From: Tepidibacter formicigenes DSM 15518
GTDB lineage: Bacteria; Bacillota; Clostridia; Peptostreptococcales; Peptostreptococcaceae
NCBI RefSeq assembly: GCF_900142235.1
Contig: NZ_FRAE01000016.1
Location: forward strand, 1-49,585
Length of the DNA stretch: 49,585 nt
Direction: 5' to 3'
The position numbers were made by a program, and so were the translations under genes. Position 1 is the stretch's first letter, and each line of letters begins with the position of its first letter. The notes below the pieces were generated by a model. It was not told where the DNA came from, did not search any database, and worked only from the letters and a program-made list of their open reading frames with translations. This document shows positions 1 through 7,292 of the stretch, piece by piece.

Positions 1-170
1 CAATGGCCATAGCAATATGTATGCAATATTTCAAATGGAAAGGTCATATACCACCACCTAATGTTGAAGCTCTTATTCAAAAGAATATTTTACCTGTACG
101 AAATGGAAGAAAAGACCACCGCAAAGTCAGAACCAAATCGTCAGTAAGCTTCTTATATAGGGTATCCTAA
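1..170 (+). mobile_element. C-terminal end of an IS transposase (partial, cut by window edge)
   Basis: An open frame enters from outside the window (frame beginning at base 3) and ends at a TAA at 168-170. The 55 visible residues are basic and end in KSSVSFLYRVS. This resembles, from memory, the C-terminal tail of DDE transposases of the IS4 type found in clostridia (pattern PVR-N-R-K ... SVSFLYRV). No catalytic residues are visible because only the tail is present, so family assignment is tentative. A short inverted repeat, ACAGAG-N5-CTCTGT, lies about 35 bases after the stop and might belong to the element's right end, but I could not prove a terminal repeat or target duplication. Confidence 0.55.
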
Positions 171-245
171 AAACTAGAAAATATGAATCTTTTTAAAACA
201 GAGGACCTCTCTGTCTAATTGCCATGCTTAAAAAAGCTATTTCAT

Positions 246-296
246 AAAAAAATGAGGAAATTGAAAGTTATATCCTTTCAATTTCCTCATTTTTTT
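246..296. terminator. Bidirectional intrinsic terminator
   Basis: A perfect 16-bp stem (252-267 with 275-290, loop of 7) is flanked by an A run on the left (246-251) and a T run on the right (291-296). It can therefore stop transcription from the transposase side and from the symporter gene on the minus strand, whose stop codon is at 330. Confidence 0.9.
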
Positions 297-329
297 CACA
301 TCATTATTTGATTAACTTAATGACATTGG

Positions 330-1703
330 TTATATAACAGTCCTTTTTTCCTTTTCTTCTTTTAAATATTTGAAATATTTATTTGTTTCAAATGTTATTA
401 CACTGCTCAGTCCTATAATTGCAATAAGATTAGGTATAGCCATTAATCCATTTACAATATCAGCAATTATCCAAATTAAATCTAATTTTAAAAACGCTCC
501 TACTCCAACTAAAAAAATATATATATATCTATATGGTTTTATTCCTTTTATTCCAAATAAATATTCAGTACATCTTTCTCCATAATAATTCCATCCTAAA
601 ATAGTTGTAAATGCAAAGAACATAAGTCCTATAGTAACTATAAATTCTCCTACTTGAGGCATAGGAAGTCCTTTTTGAAATGCAAGTGCAGTCATCTGTG
701 CTCCAACATATTCAGATTTGTATGCTCCTGTTAGAACTAATGTTATTCCAGTCATACTGCATATAATAATTGTATCGAAAAATGTTCCTGTCATTGATAC
801 TAAACCTTGTCTTACACATGATTTAGTCTTAGCAGCGGCTGCGGCAATAGGAGCAGATCCCAAACCCGATTCATTTGAAAATACACCTCTTGCTATTCCA
901 CTTTGAATCGATTTCATAACTGTAGCTCCAAGAAAACCACCCATTGCCGCTGTAGGAGTAAATGCTGATTTTATAATTAAAGCAATAGTTTGAGGAATAG
1001 CCTTTATGTTATATATAATAATCATCATTGATCCTATTATGTATAATACCGCCATAAATGGTACTATAAGTTCACATACCTTTGAAATACTCTTTATTCC
1101 TCTTAAAGTTACTAATGATACAAGTAGTGTTAATGCCATGGCGCTTACTATTATCGGAATATTAAATGTAACATTTACTGCACTTGTAATAGCATTAACT
1201 TGAGGAAATGTACCTATTCCAAAGAAAGCTACCCCTATACCAAATACTGCAAATGCCTTCGCTAAAAATTTATTTCCAAATCCTTTTTCAATATAATACA
1301 TTGGCCCTCCTGACATTTGACCATTTTCATCTACTTCTCTATATTTTACAGCAAGTAATCCTTCTGCATATTTTGTAGCCATTCCAAAAAATGCTGCCAT
1401 CCACATCCAAAAAAGTGCTCCTGGTCCCCCTGCCTTTATAGCTGTTGCAACCCCAACAATATTACCTGTACCAATTGTTGCAGCAAGTGCTGTACAAAGA
1501 GCTGCAAAGCTTGACACATCTCCATCTCCACTACTATCTTCATCTTTTTTAAATAAATAGTTAATAGCTAAAGGTAACTTAAATACTTGTAAAAGTCCAA
1601 GCTTTAATGTTAAAAAAATTCCTGTCCCAACTAATAAAATAAGTAACGGTGGTCCCCATATAAAAGAGTCAATTTTATTAAATATTTGAGTAATATTTTC
1701 CAT
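330..1703 (-). CDS. Alanine/glycine:cation symporter, AGCS family (glycine-riboswitch controlled)
   Basis: Membrane carrier that co-transports small neutral amino acids (glycine, alanine) with Na+ or H+. About 457 residues, the usual size for the AGCS (AlsT/DagA) family, with roughly ten hydrophobic segments. The family signatures are visible: ATIGTGNIVGVATAI near residue 75, SGGPMYYIEKG near 130 and the FSNESGLGSAPIAAAAA stretch near 275. A longer frame begins at 1709, but that ATG sits only 2-3 bases after the GGAG of the ribosome site. The second ATG at 1703 has a normal 8-base spacing, so I chose it. The gene is single, ends at the bidirectional hairpin 252-290, and lies behind a glycine-type aptamer, which supports glycine as a substrate. 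Family assignment is secure; substrate is inferred from the riboswitch. Confidence 0.93.
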   Translation of the reverse strand: MENITQIFNKIDSFIWGPPLLILLVGTGIFLTLKLGLLQVFKLPLAINYLFKKDEDSSGDGDVSSFAALCTALAATIGTGNIVGVATAIKAGGPGALFWMWMAAFFGMATKYAEGLLAVKYREVDENGQMSGGPMYYIEKGFGNKFLAKAFAVFGIGVAFFGIGTFPQVNAITSAVNVTFNIPIIVSAMALTLLVSLVTLRGIKSISKVCELIVPFMAVLYIIGSMMIIIYNIKAIPQTIALIIKSAFTPTAAMGGFLGATVMKSIQSGIARGVFSNESGLGSAPIAAAAAKTKSCVRQGLVSMTGTFFDTIIICSMTGITLVLTGAYKSEYVGAQMTALAFQKGLPMPQVGEFIVTIGLMFFAFTTILGWNYYGERCTEYLFGIKGIKPYRYIYIFLVGVGAFLKLDLIWIIADIVNGLMAIPNLIAIIGLSSVITFETNKYFKYLKEEKEKRTVI

Positions 1704-1811
1704 TTTCATCTCTCCTAATTTATATTTTTATTTAGATTTAAAATTAATTTAATTAGGCCCAATTTTATTAACTTTAAAATCATACATAGATATAATATTT
1801 TTTACTAAATA

Positions 1812-1839
1812 TAAAAAAAAGCCAAAATAGTATTTTGGC
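1812..1839 (-). terminator. Second intrinsic terminator in symporter leader
   Basis: On the minus strand the RNA folds as GCCAAAATA-C-TATTTTGGC (1821-1839) followed by eight or more U (1812-1820). It lies between the riboswitch and the symporter start, downstream of the first terminator, so the leader carries two stop signals in series. Confidence 0.8.
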
Positions 1840-1840
1840 C

Positions 1841-1872
1841 TTTAAAATAAAAGCCAAATCAAATGATTTGGC
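1841..1872 (-). terminator. First terminator, likely riboswitch expression platform
   Basis: The stem GCCAAATCA/TGATTTGGC (1853-1872) is followed on the minus strand by a T-rich tail (1841-1852). The bases just before the stem read CCAGAGG (1871-1877 region), which can pair perfectly with CCTCTGG at the 5' side of the aptamer P1. This suggests an alternative fold that competes with P1 and with the terminator. Confidence 0.75.
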
Positions 1873-1904
1873 CTCTGGTTTTGAACATATTCTAACTAGA
1901 ATAC

Positions 1905-2031
1905 ATCCCCTGTCCTTTTACCTGAGAGTTTCGCTGATTAATTAACCAACTTTTCCCCTTCGGTGCTCAAATAGAGTCTCTCCAGAGGTTCGTCCAACAA
2001 CAGTTTTTATCCTGATGCCTTCATCCGACAC
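1905..2031 (-). promoter_or_regulatory. Glycine riboswitch, single aptamer
   Basis: The minus strand contains the conserved glycine-aptamer blocks in order: CTGGAGAGACTC (about 1974-1986), GAGCACCGAAGGGG (about 1954-1967), ACTCTCAGGTAAAAGGACAG (about 1909-1929). P1 can form between CCTCTG and CAGGGG. Only one full aptamer is present. A small hairpin GATG-AAGG-CATC (2014-2025) lies just upstream and could be the partner stem ('ghost aptamer') known for single-aptamer glycine riboswitches; that part is inference. The element precedes two terminators and an AGCS symporter, an arrangement known from other Firmicutes where glycine lowers carrier expression. Confidence 0.93.
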
Positions 2032-2051
2032 TATTGAATTGTATACAATGT

Positions 2052-2079
2052 ATTATAGCACTTATTTATCATTTGTAAA
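2052..2079 (-). promoter_or_regulatory. SigA-type promoter with extended -10 for riboswitch-symporter transcript
   Basis: Minus strand: TTTACA (2074-2079), 16-base spacer, TATAAT (2052-2057), preceded by TGC to form an extended -10. The start of transcription would fall near 2045, right before the riboswitch. Confidence 0.85.
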
Positions 2080-2202
2080 GTACAAAAGTTATTTTCATAA
2101 TAATTTTAACTTTCGCAACAAACAATATATTGTAAGTATAGCCAATATATTATAAAATTATTGTGTTAAAACTTAATACACTAATATAAGGAGGTTTTTA
2201 TT

Positions 2203-2997
2203 TTGAATATAGCAATAATCGGTGCAGGTAATGGTGGAAAAAATATTATTAAAACAGTTAGCGAAACAAAAAGCATTAATATTGTACTAGTAGTTGATAA
2301 AAACTTAGAAGCACCTGGTATACTATTAAGTAAGAAACTTGGAATAAACTACTCCCAGTCCATAGATGATATAAGCAATTATAATATAGATTTAATAATT
2401 GAAGCCACTGGAAGTGAAACTATTGCTAATTTATTGACTAATAAATACAGCAATAAATGTAAAATAATTGATTCTACAGGAGCTCTTTTAATAATGACTC
2501 TCGTTGAAAAAAATATTGATACTTTTGAAAAACTAAATAATCAAATATCTGTGATAAATAATACTTCTAATATTGTTAAAGATGAATTAAAGGAAATTTT
2601 ATATTCTACTGATAATATATATAATATAAGTGATATTCTTTTAGATTCTACAAAAGCATCAATCAAATATATAGAAGAAACTGATACCATAATTCAATAT
2701 GTTAATAAAATTGCAAATCAAACTAAAATATTAGGAATAAATGCTACAATTGAAGCTGCTAGAGCAGGTCAATATGGAAAAGGTTTCTCTGTTGTTGCAA
2801 ATGAAGTTCAAAAACTTGCCAACAATAGTGAAGAGTTTGCAAAAGAAATAAATGAAATACTAATGAAAATAACACAAGAAATAAAAAAAATAAATGAAGA
2901 AGTGTGTAAATTAAAAGATTTTTCTAAAATACAGATTGACTCTTCTAATAAGGTAAATGTAGCAGTAGACCAACTTATAACAGAAACTACTATCTAA
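2203..2997 (+). CDS. Soluble Rossmann-fold/chemoreceptor signalling-domain fusion protein
   Basis: 264 residues in two parts. Residues 1-100 look like the NAD(P)-binding domain of homoserine dehydrogenase/dihydrodipicolinate reductase-type proteins: GAGNGG at 7-12, an acidic residue (D32) after the second strand that favours NAD, and IIEATGS at 65-71. Residues 130-264 are the cytoplasmic tip of a methyl-accepting chemotaxis protein, with the near-invariant hairpin [18 protein letters not shown] at 173-190 and [13 protein letters not shown] after it. There is no membrane segment, HAMP or periplasmic domain. Start is TTG with AAGGAGG 8 bases upstream. The gene stands alone and ends at the palindrome 3003-3036. 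It probably feeds a nucleotide- or dinucleotide-sensing input to CheA/CheW or acts as a scaffold; ligand and partner are not known. Confidence 0.85.
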   Translation: MNIAIIGAGNGGKNIIKTVSETKSINIVLVVDKNLEAPGILLSKKLGINYSQSIDDISNYNIDLIIEATGSETIANLLTNKYSNKCKIIDSTGALLIMTLVEKNIDTFEKLNNQISVINNTSNIVKDELKEILYSTDNIYNISDILLDSTKASIKYIEETDTIIQYVNKIANQTKILGINATIEAARAGQYGKGFSVVANEVQKLANNSEEFAKEINEILMKITQEIKKINEEVCKLKDFSKIQIDSSNKVNVAVDQLITETTI

Positions 2998-3002
2998 TTT
3001 AT

Positions 3003-3036
3003 AAAGCCTCTATTATTTTAAAATAATAGAGGCTTT
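3003..3036. terminator. Convergent terminator (34-bp perfect palindrome)
   Basis: 3003-3019 and 3020-3036 are exact reverse complements, giving a long stem whose 3' arm ends GGCTTT. It sits 5 bases after the stop of the Rossmann/MCP gene and 12 bases after the end (in its direction) of the topoisomerase A gene, and probably serves both. Confidence 0.8.
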
Positions 3037-3048
3037 AATTATTAAATA

Positions 3049-5130
3049 TCAATTTAATTCATCAACAATTTTTATATCTGTTATTTTACTTTTTTTACCA
3101 AGTCTTAACACTTCTACTCCTTGAGAGGTTTTAGTTGATTGAATATCTATATCTTTTGTATTTAAAAATAATGCTTTTTTATTATTTTTAAATACAGTTA
3201 TATCTACATCATCTTTTATATAAAACATTCGTACTAATTTTGATTTCCCTGAATAAGCTTTAACAAGTTTTTTTCTATTAGTTTTTGTTTCATAATTTGA
3301 TAGTTCTACTTTTGATATTTTCCCGTTTTCAAAACAATAAATCATATATCCTTCATAATTATTTGATAAAACTATGTAGATAATTTTTTCATCTTTATCT
3401 AATCCTAGTACATTTATTAAATATTCCCCTAAAGAGCTTGCTTTACAATCATTAATTTCATAAATTTTTAATTTATATAGATTTCGTTTATTAGAAAATA
3501 ATAAAAGTTCTTCTTTATTATTTGCTTCTAATTCTTGTATTATAAAATCATCATCTTTTAGTTTTTGATCTGAATATGCCCTTAATGAAGCAAGAGATAT
3601 TTTCTTTAGATAGTTTTCATTTGTTAAAAATAGTTTAACATTATAATTTTCTATTAAGTGTTCTTCATTTATTTCTTCAATATGCTCTTCACTAATTATC
3701 TCTGTTCTTCTAGGTTTACCATGTTTTTTAGAAACTTCTTTAAGTTCATTTATTATAATATTTTTAATTTTTTTATCATCTTCAATAATATCTTTTAATT
3801 CCTTCAATTCTTTTTTTAAATTATCTATTTTTTCAATTTGATTAATTATATATTCTTTATTTAAATTTCTAAGTTTGATTTCTGCAATAAATTCAGCTTG
3901 AATATTATCTATATTAAATCCTTTCATTAAATTAGGAATAACATTTTTATCTTCTTCAGTATCTTTTATTATTTTTATAGCTTTATCAATATCTAATAAT
4001 ATTTTTTTTAAACCTAATAATAAATGAAGCTTATCAGATTTTTTATCTATATCATATGACAATCTGCCTTTAATACAGTTTATTCTAAACGTAACCCATT
4101 CTTTTAATATTCCTTTTATACCTAATACTCTAGGACTTCCATTTATAAGTATATTGAAATTGCATGTGAATTTATCCTCAAGAGGAGTCAATTTAAAAAG
4201 TTTTTTCATTAATAAATCTACATTTGTATTTCTCTTTAAATCTAATGTTACTTTTAAACCATTTAAATCTGTTTCATCTCTTATATCTGCAATTTCTCTA
4301 ATTTTATTATTTTTAACTAGATCAACGATTTTATCTATTATAGTTTCTATATTTGTTGTATATGGAATTTCATAAATTTCAATACAGTTATTTTTCTTAT
4401 CATAATTATATTTTGCTCTTAATTTAAAGCTTCCTTTTCCCGTTTCATAAATTTTATTTATTTGATCTTTTTCATATATTAAATAACCTCCAGATGATAA
4501 ATCTGGCGCTTTAAGGTATTTTGCAATATCTACATTCTCATTCCTTATATAATTAATAGCTGTATCACATACTTCTTTTAAATTAAAGCTACACATACTA
4601 TTCGCCATTCCTACAGCGATTCCTTGATTTGCATTTACAAGTATATTAGGAAAAGTTGTTGGAAGAAGTGTAGGCTCTTTTAAAGTTCCATCATAATTAT
4701 CAATAAATTCAACTGTATTTTTATCTATATCTTTAAATAATTCATCACAAATCTTATCCAATTTTACTTCTGTATAACGAGGTGCTGCATAACTCATATC
4801 TTTAGAATATTTTTTACCGAAGTTTCCTTTAGAGTCTACAAATGGATGAAGTAAGGTTTCATTCCCTCTTGTTAATCTAACTAAAGTTGCATATATTGCC
4901 ATATCTCCATGGGGATTTAATTTCATAGTTTGTCCAACAACATTTGCAGACTTTGTTTTATTTCCTTTAAGAAGTCCCATTTTATACATAGTATATAATA
5001 ATTTTCTGTGACTTGGTTTTAATCCATCTATTTCTGGAATTGCTCTTGAAACAATTACACTCATGGCATAAGGCATATAATTTTCTTCAAGTGTTTCAGT
5101 AATTTTTTGTCTATATACATTATTTGTCAT
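3049..5130 (-). CDS. parC: Type IIA DNA topoisomerase subunit A (ParC/GyrA-like, divergent)
   Basis: Breaks and rejoins DNA together with the ATPase subunit encoded just upstream. 693 residues, about 100 shorter than most GyrA/ParC, mainly in the C-terminal DNA-wrapping region (from about residue 490). The N-terminal winged-helix region is clear: GLKPSHRKLLYTMY (36-49), NPHGDMAIY (72-80), and the catalytic tyrosine Y119 in AAPRYTEVKL. At the two positions where GyrA/ParC normally carry the quinolone-contacting Ser and Asp/Glu (E. coli GyrA 83 and 87) this protein has Met77 and Ala81. The gene follows the B subunit by 15 bases, with an AAGAGGAG ribosome site. The symbol parC is used for lack of the GyrA-box; a second gyrase pair outside the window cannot be excluded or confirmed. 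Confidence 0.88.
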   Translation of the reverse strand: MTNNVYRQKITETLEENYMPYAMSVIVSRAIPEIDGLKPSHRKLLYTMYKMGLLKGNKTKSANVVGQTMKLNPHGDMAIYATLVRLTRGNETLLHPFVDSKGNFGKKYSKDMSYAAPRYTEVKLDKICDELFKDIDKNTVEFIDNYDGTLKEPTLLPTTFPNILVNANQGIAVGMANSMCSFNLKEVCDTAINYIRNENVDIAKYLKAPDLSSGGYLIYEKDQINKIYETGKGSFKLRAKYNYDKKNNCIEIYEIPYTTNIETIIDKIVDLVKNNKIREIADIRDETDLNGLKVTLDLKRNTNVDLLMKKLFKLTPLEDKFTCNFNILINGSPRVLGIKGILKEWVTFRINCIKGRLSYDIDKKSDKLHLLLGLKKILLDIDKAIKIIKDTEEDKNVIPNLMKGFNIDNIQAEFIAEIKLRNLNKEYIINQIEKIDNLKKELKELKDIIEDDKKIKNIIINELKEVSKKHGKPRRTEIISEEHIEEINEEHLIENYNVKLFLTNENYLKKISLASLRAYSDQKLKDDDFIIQELEANNKEELLLFSNKRNLYKLKIYEINDCKASSLGEYLINVLGLDKDEKIIYIVLSNNYEGYMIYCFENGKISKVELSNYETKTNRKKLVKAYSGKSKLVRMFYIKDDVDITVFKNNKKALFLNTKDIDIQSTKTSQGVEVLRLGKKSKITDIKIVDELN

Positions 5131-5145
5131 AAAATTTCACTCCTC

Positions 5146-7116
5146 TTAACTAACATCTGTCATATCTATATACTTATGCCCGTTTTCTGATATGAATTTT
5201 TTTCTTTCTTTAATATCATCGCCTAAAAGCATATCAAAAACTCTTTGGGTATTTTCCATATCTTCTGGTAATACTTGAATTAATCTTCTAGTTTCTGGAT
5301 TCATAGTTGTTCTCCACATCATTTCAGGTTCATTTTCTCCAAGGCCTTTAGATCTTTGTATTGTGTATTTGCTTTTTATTTTGGATAATATTTTATTTTT
5401 TTCTTTCTCATTATAAGCAAAATATGTTTTTCTAGATGTATTAATTTCAAATAGTGGTGATTCTGCTATATATACTTTCCCTTCTTCAATAAGCGTTGGA
5501 ACTAATCTATACAGCATTGTCAAAATTAATGTTCTAATCTGAAAACCATCTACATCTGCGTCTGTACAAATGATTATCTTATCCCATTTTAAATTATTTA
5601 TATCAAAAGTATTTAACTCCTTATTGTGTTTAGAATCAATTTCTACTCCACAACCAAGTACCTTTAATAAATCAACAATAATGTCATTCTTAAATATCTT
5701 ATCATAATCTGCTTTAAGACAATTAAGTATTTTCCCTCTAACAGGAATTATAGCTTGAAACTCTGCATTTCTTCCCATTTTACAAGACCCAAGTGCTGAA
5801 TCCCCTTCAACAATAAATAGTTCTCTTTTACTTATATCCTTAGTTCTACAATCCACAAATTTTTTGACTCTATTTTTTATATCAATACTTCCACTTAACT
5901 GTTTTTTTATATTAATTCTAGTTTTTTCTGCTCTTTCTCTACTTCTTTTATTCACAAGAACCTGCTGAGCTATTTTATCAGCCTCTAGCTTATTTTCTAT
6001 AAAATAAATTTCCAGCTTACTTTTAAGTAAATCTGTAATAGCCTCTTGTATAAATTTATTAGTTATTGCTTTTTTAGTTTGATTTTCATAACTAGTTATT
6101 GTTGAAAATGAGTTTATCACAAGTATTAAGCTATCTTGGATATCTGTAAAAGTGACTTTTTTTTCACCTTTGTTATACTTATTATTTTCTTTTAAATATT
6201 TATCTATTGCATATACAAAAGCATTTTTTACAGCTTTATCTGGTGATCCTCCATATTCTAAAAAACTAGAGTTATGATAATACTCAAGTAAATTTATTTC
6301 ATTATTAAAGCAAAATCCAACCTGTGCTTTAAATTTATATTCAGGCTTATCAATTCTATCTCTTCCCTTTCTTTCATCTTCATAAAATTGTATATTAGTG
6401 AATCCTTTATCTTCATTAACTTCCTTTATATAGTCTAAAATACCCTTTTCATAAAAATATTCATAAGTTTCATCCAATTCTTCATCGTAAAGCTTAAATA
6501 CAAGTCCTGCATTTACTATGGCTTGCTTTTTTAATGTATCTTTATAATACTCTAGTGGAATATTTATATCTGTAAAAACCTCAAGATCAGGCTTCCATTT
6601 TATAATAGTTCCAGTATAATCATATTTGCATTTTTCTTTTTTTAGCCCCCCTATATTTTCACCTTTTTCAAAGTGAAGTTCATATTTATAACCATCTCTA
6701 TAAACAGTAACATCCATATATTCAGAACTATACTGAGTTGCACAGCTTCCTAATCCATTTAAACCTAAGCTAAATTCATAGTTTTCTCCTGAATTATTTT
6801 TATATTTACCGCCTGCATAAAGTTCACAAAAAACTAATTCCCAGTTATATCTATCTTCCTTTTCATTATAATCTAGAGGTATTCCTCTTCCTTTATCCTT
6901 TACCATAACCGACTTATCTTTAAATCTAATTACTTCTATTACATCCCCAAATCCTTCTCTTGCTTCATCTATTGAATTTGATAATATTTCAAATACAGAA
7001 TGCTTACACCCTTCAATTCCATCAGAACCGAATATTACACTAGGTCTAAGCCTAACTCTATCTGCACCTTTAAGGGAAGATATACTATTATTCCCATATT
7101 CATTGTTTTTCTTCAT
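5146..7116 (-). CDS. parE: Type IIA DNA topoisomerase subunit B (ParE/GyrB-like, divergent)
   Basis: ATPase subunit, about 656 residues. GHKL motifs are present: FEILSNSIDEA (catalytic Glu and Mg-binding Asn), KDKGRGIPL, and GLNGLGSCATQYSSE as the ATP lid. The TOPRIM domain is intact: IVEGDSALGSCKMGR, CTDADVDG and QRSKGLGE. The B-to-A gene order matches a topoisomerase IV or gyrase operon. The open frame extends upstream to a GTG at 7128, but that codon lies inside the ribosome site AAGGTGGT; the ATG at 7116 is 8 bases beyond it and begins MKKNNEYG, so I use it. The ATPase segment differs visibly from housekeeping GyrB, which fits a second, specialised enzyme. Confidence 0.88.
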   Translation of the reverse strand: MKKNNEYGNNSISSLKGADRVRLRPSVIFGSDGIEGCKHSVFEILSNSIDEAREGFGDVIEVIRFKDKSVMVKDKGRGIPLDYNEKEDRYNWELVFCELYAGGKYKNNSGENYEFSLGLNGLGSCATQYSSEYMDVTVYRDGYKYELHFEKGENIGGLKKEKCKYDYTGTIIKWKPDLEVFTDINIPLEYYKDTLKKQAIVNAGLVFKLYDEELDETYEYFYEKGILDYIKEVNEDKGFTNIQFYEDERKGRDRIDKPEYKFKAQVGFCFNNEINLLEYYHNSSFLEYGGSPDKAVKNAFVYAIDKYLKENNKYNKGEKKVTFTDIQDSLILVINSFSTITSYENQTKKAITNKFIQEAITDLLKSKLEIYFIENKLEADKIAQQVLVNKRSRERAEKTRINIKKQLSGSIDIKNRVKKFVDCRTKDISKRELFIVEGDSALGSCKMGRNAEFQAIIPVRGKILNCLKADYDKIFKNDIIVDLLKVLGCGVEIDSKHNKELNTFDINNLKWDKIIICTDADVDGFQIRTLILTMLYRLVPTLIEEGKVYIAESPLFEINTSRKTYFAYNEKEKNKILSKIKSKYTIQRSKGLGENEPEMMWRTTMNPETRRLIQVLPEDMENTQRVFDMLLGDDIKERKKFISENGHKYIDMTDVS

Positions 7117-7154
7117 ACAAACTACCACCTTATTTTTTATTAATTTACTATTTT

Positions 7155-7183
7155 ACACTACACAAAACCTATGTTCGTGTCAA
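7155..7183 (-). promoter_or_regulatory. parE-parC promoter with embedded LexA-like box
   Basis: Minus strand: consensus -35 TTGACA (7178-7183), 17-base spacer, weak -10 TAGTGT (7155-7160). The spacer contains GAAC-ATAG-GTTT (7165-7176, within CGAACATAGGTTTT). This matches the GAAC-N4-GTTT/C form of the Firmicutes LexA (DinR) site except for the weaker right arm. LexA bound there would cover the promoter. Promoter confidence is good; the LexA assignment is inferred from the motif. Confidence 0.55.
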
Positions 7184-7232
7184 GATTACAATTCATATCT
7201 ATAAAATTTTATTTATATGAATTTAACTATAT

Positions 7233-7258
7233 TTGAAGTTAATAATACATAGTATAAT
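7233..7258 (+). promoter_or_regulatory. Possible promoter of the HD/NMNAT/PRTase operon
   Basis: Perfect -10 TATAAT (7253-7258). The nearest -35-like hexamer TTGAAG (7233-7238) is only 14 bases away, shorter than the usual 16-18, so the -35 is doubtful. Predicted start of transcription is near 7265, about 28 bases before the ATG at 7293, which has CGGAGGTAA upstream. Confidence 0.4.
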
Positions 7259-7292
7259 GTATTTAAATCTATATTTTATACGGAGGTAATCT

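Noticed and set aside
2130-2156. Possible promoter TTGTAA/TATAAA for the Rossmann-MCP gene
   Set aside because: Spacer is only 15 bases and both hexamers are weak in very AT-rich DNA; not reported as a feature.
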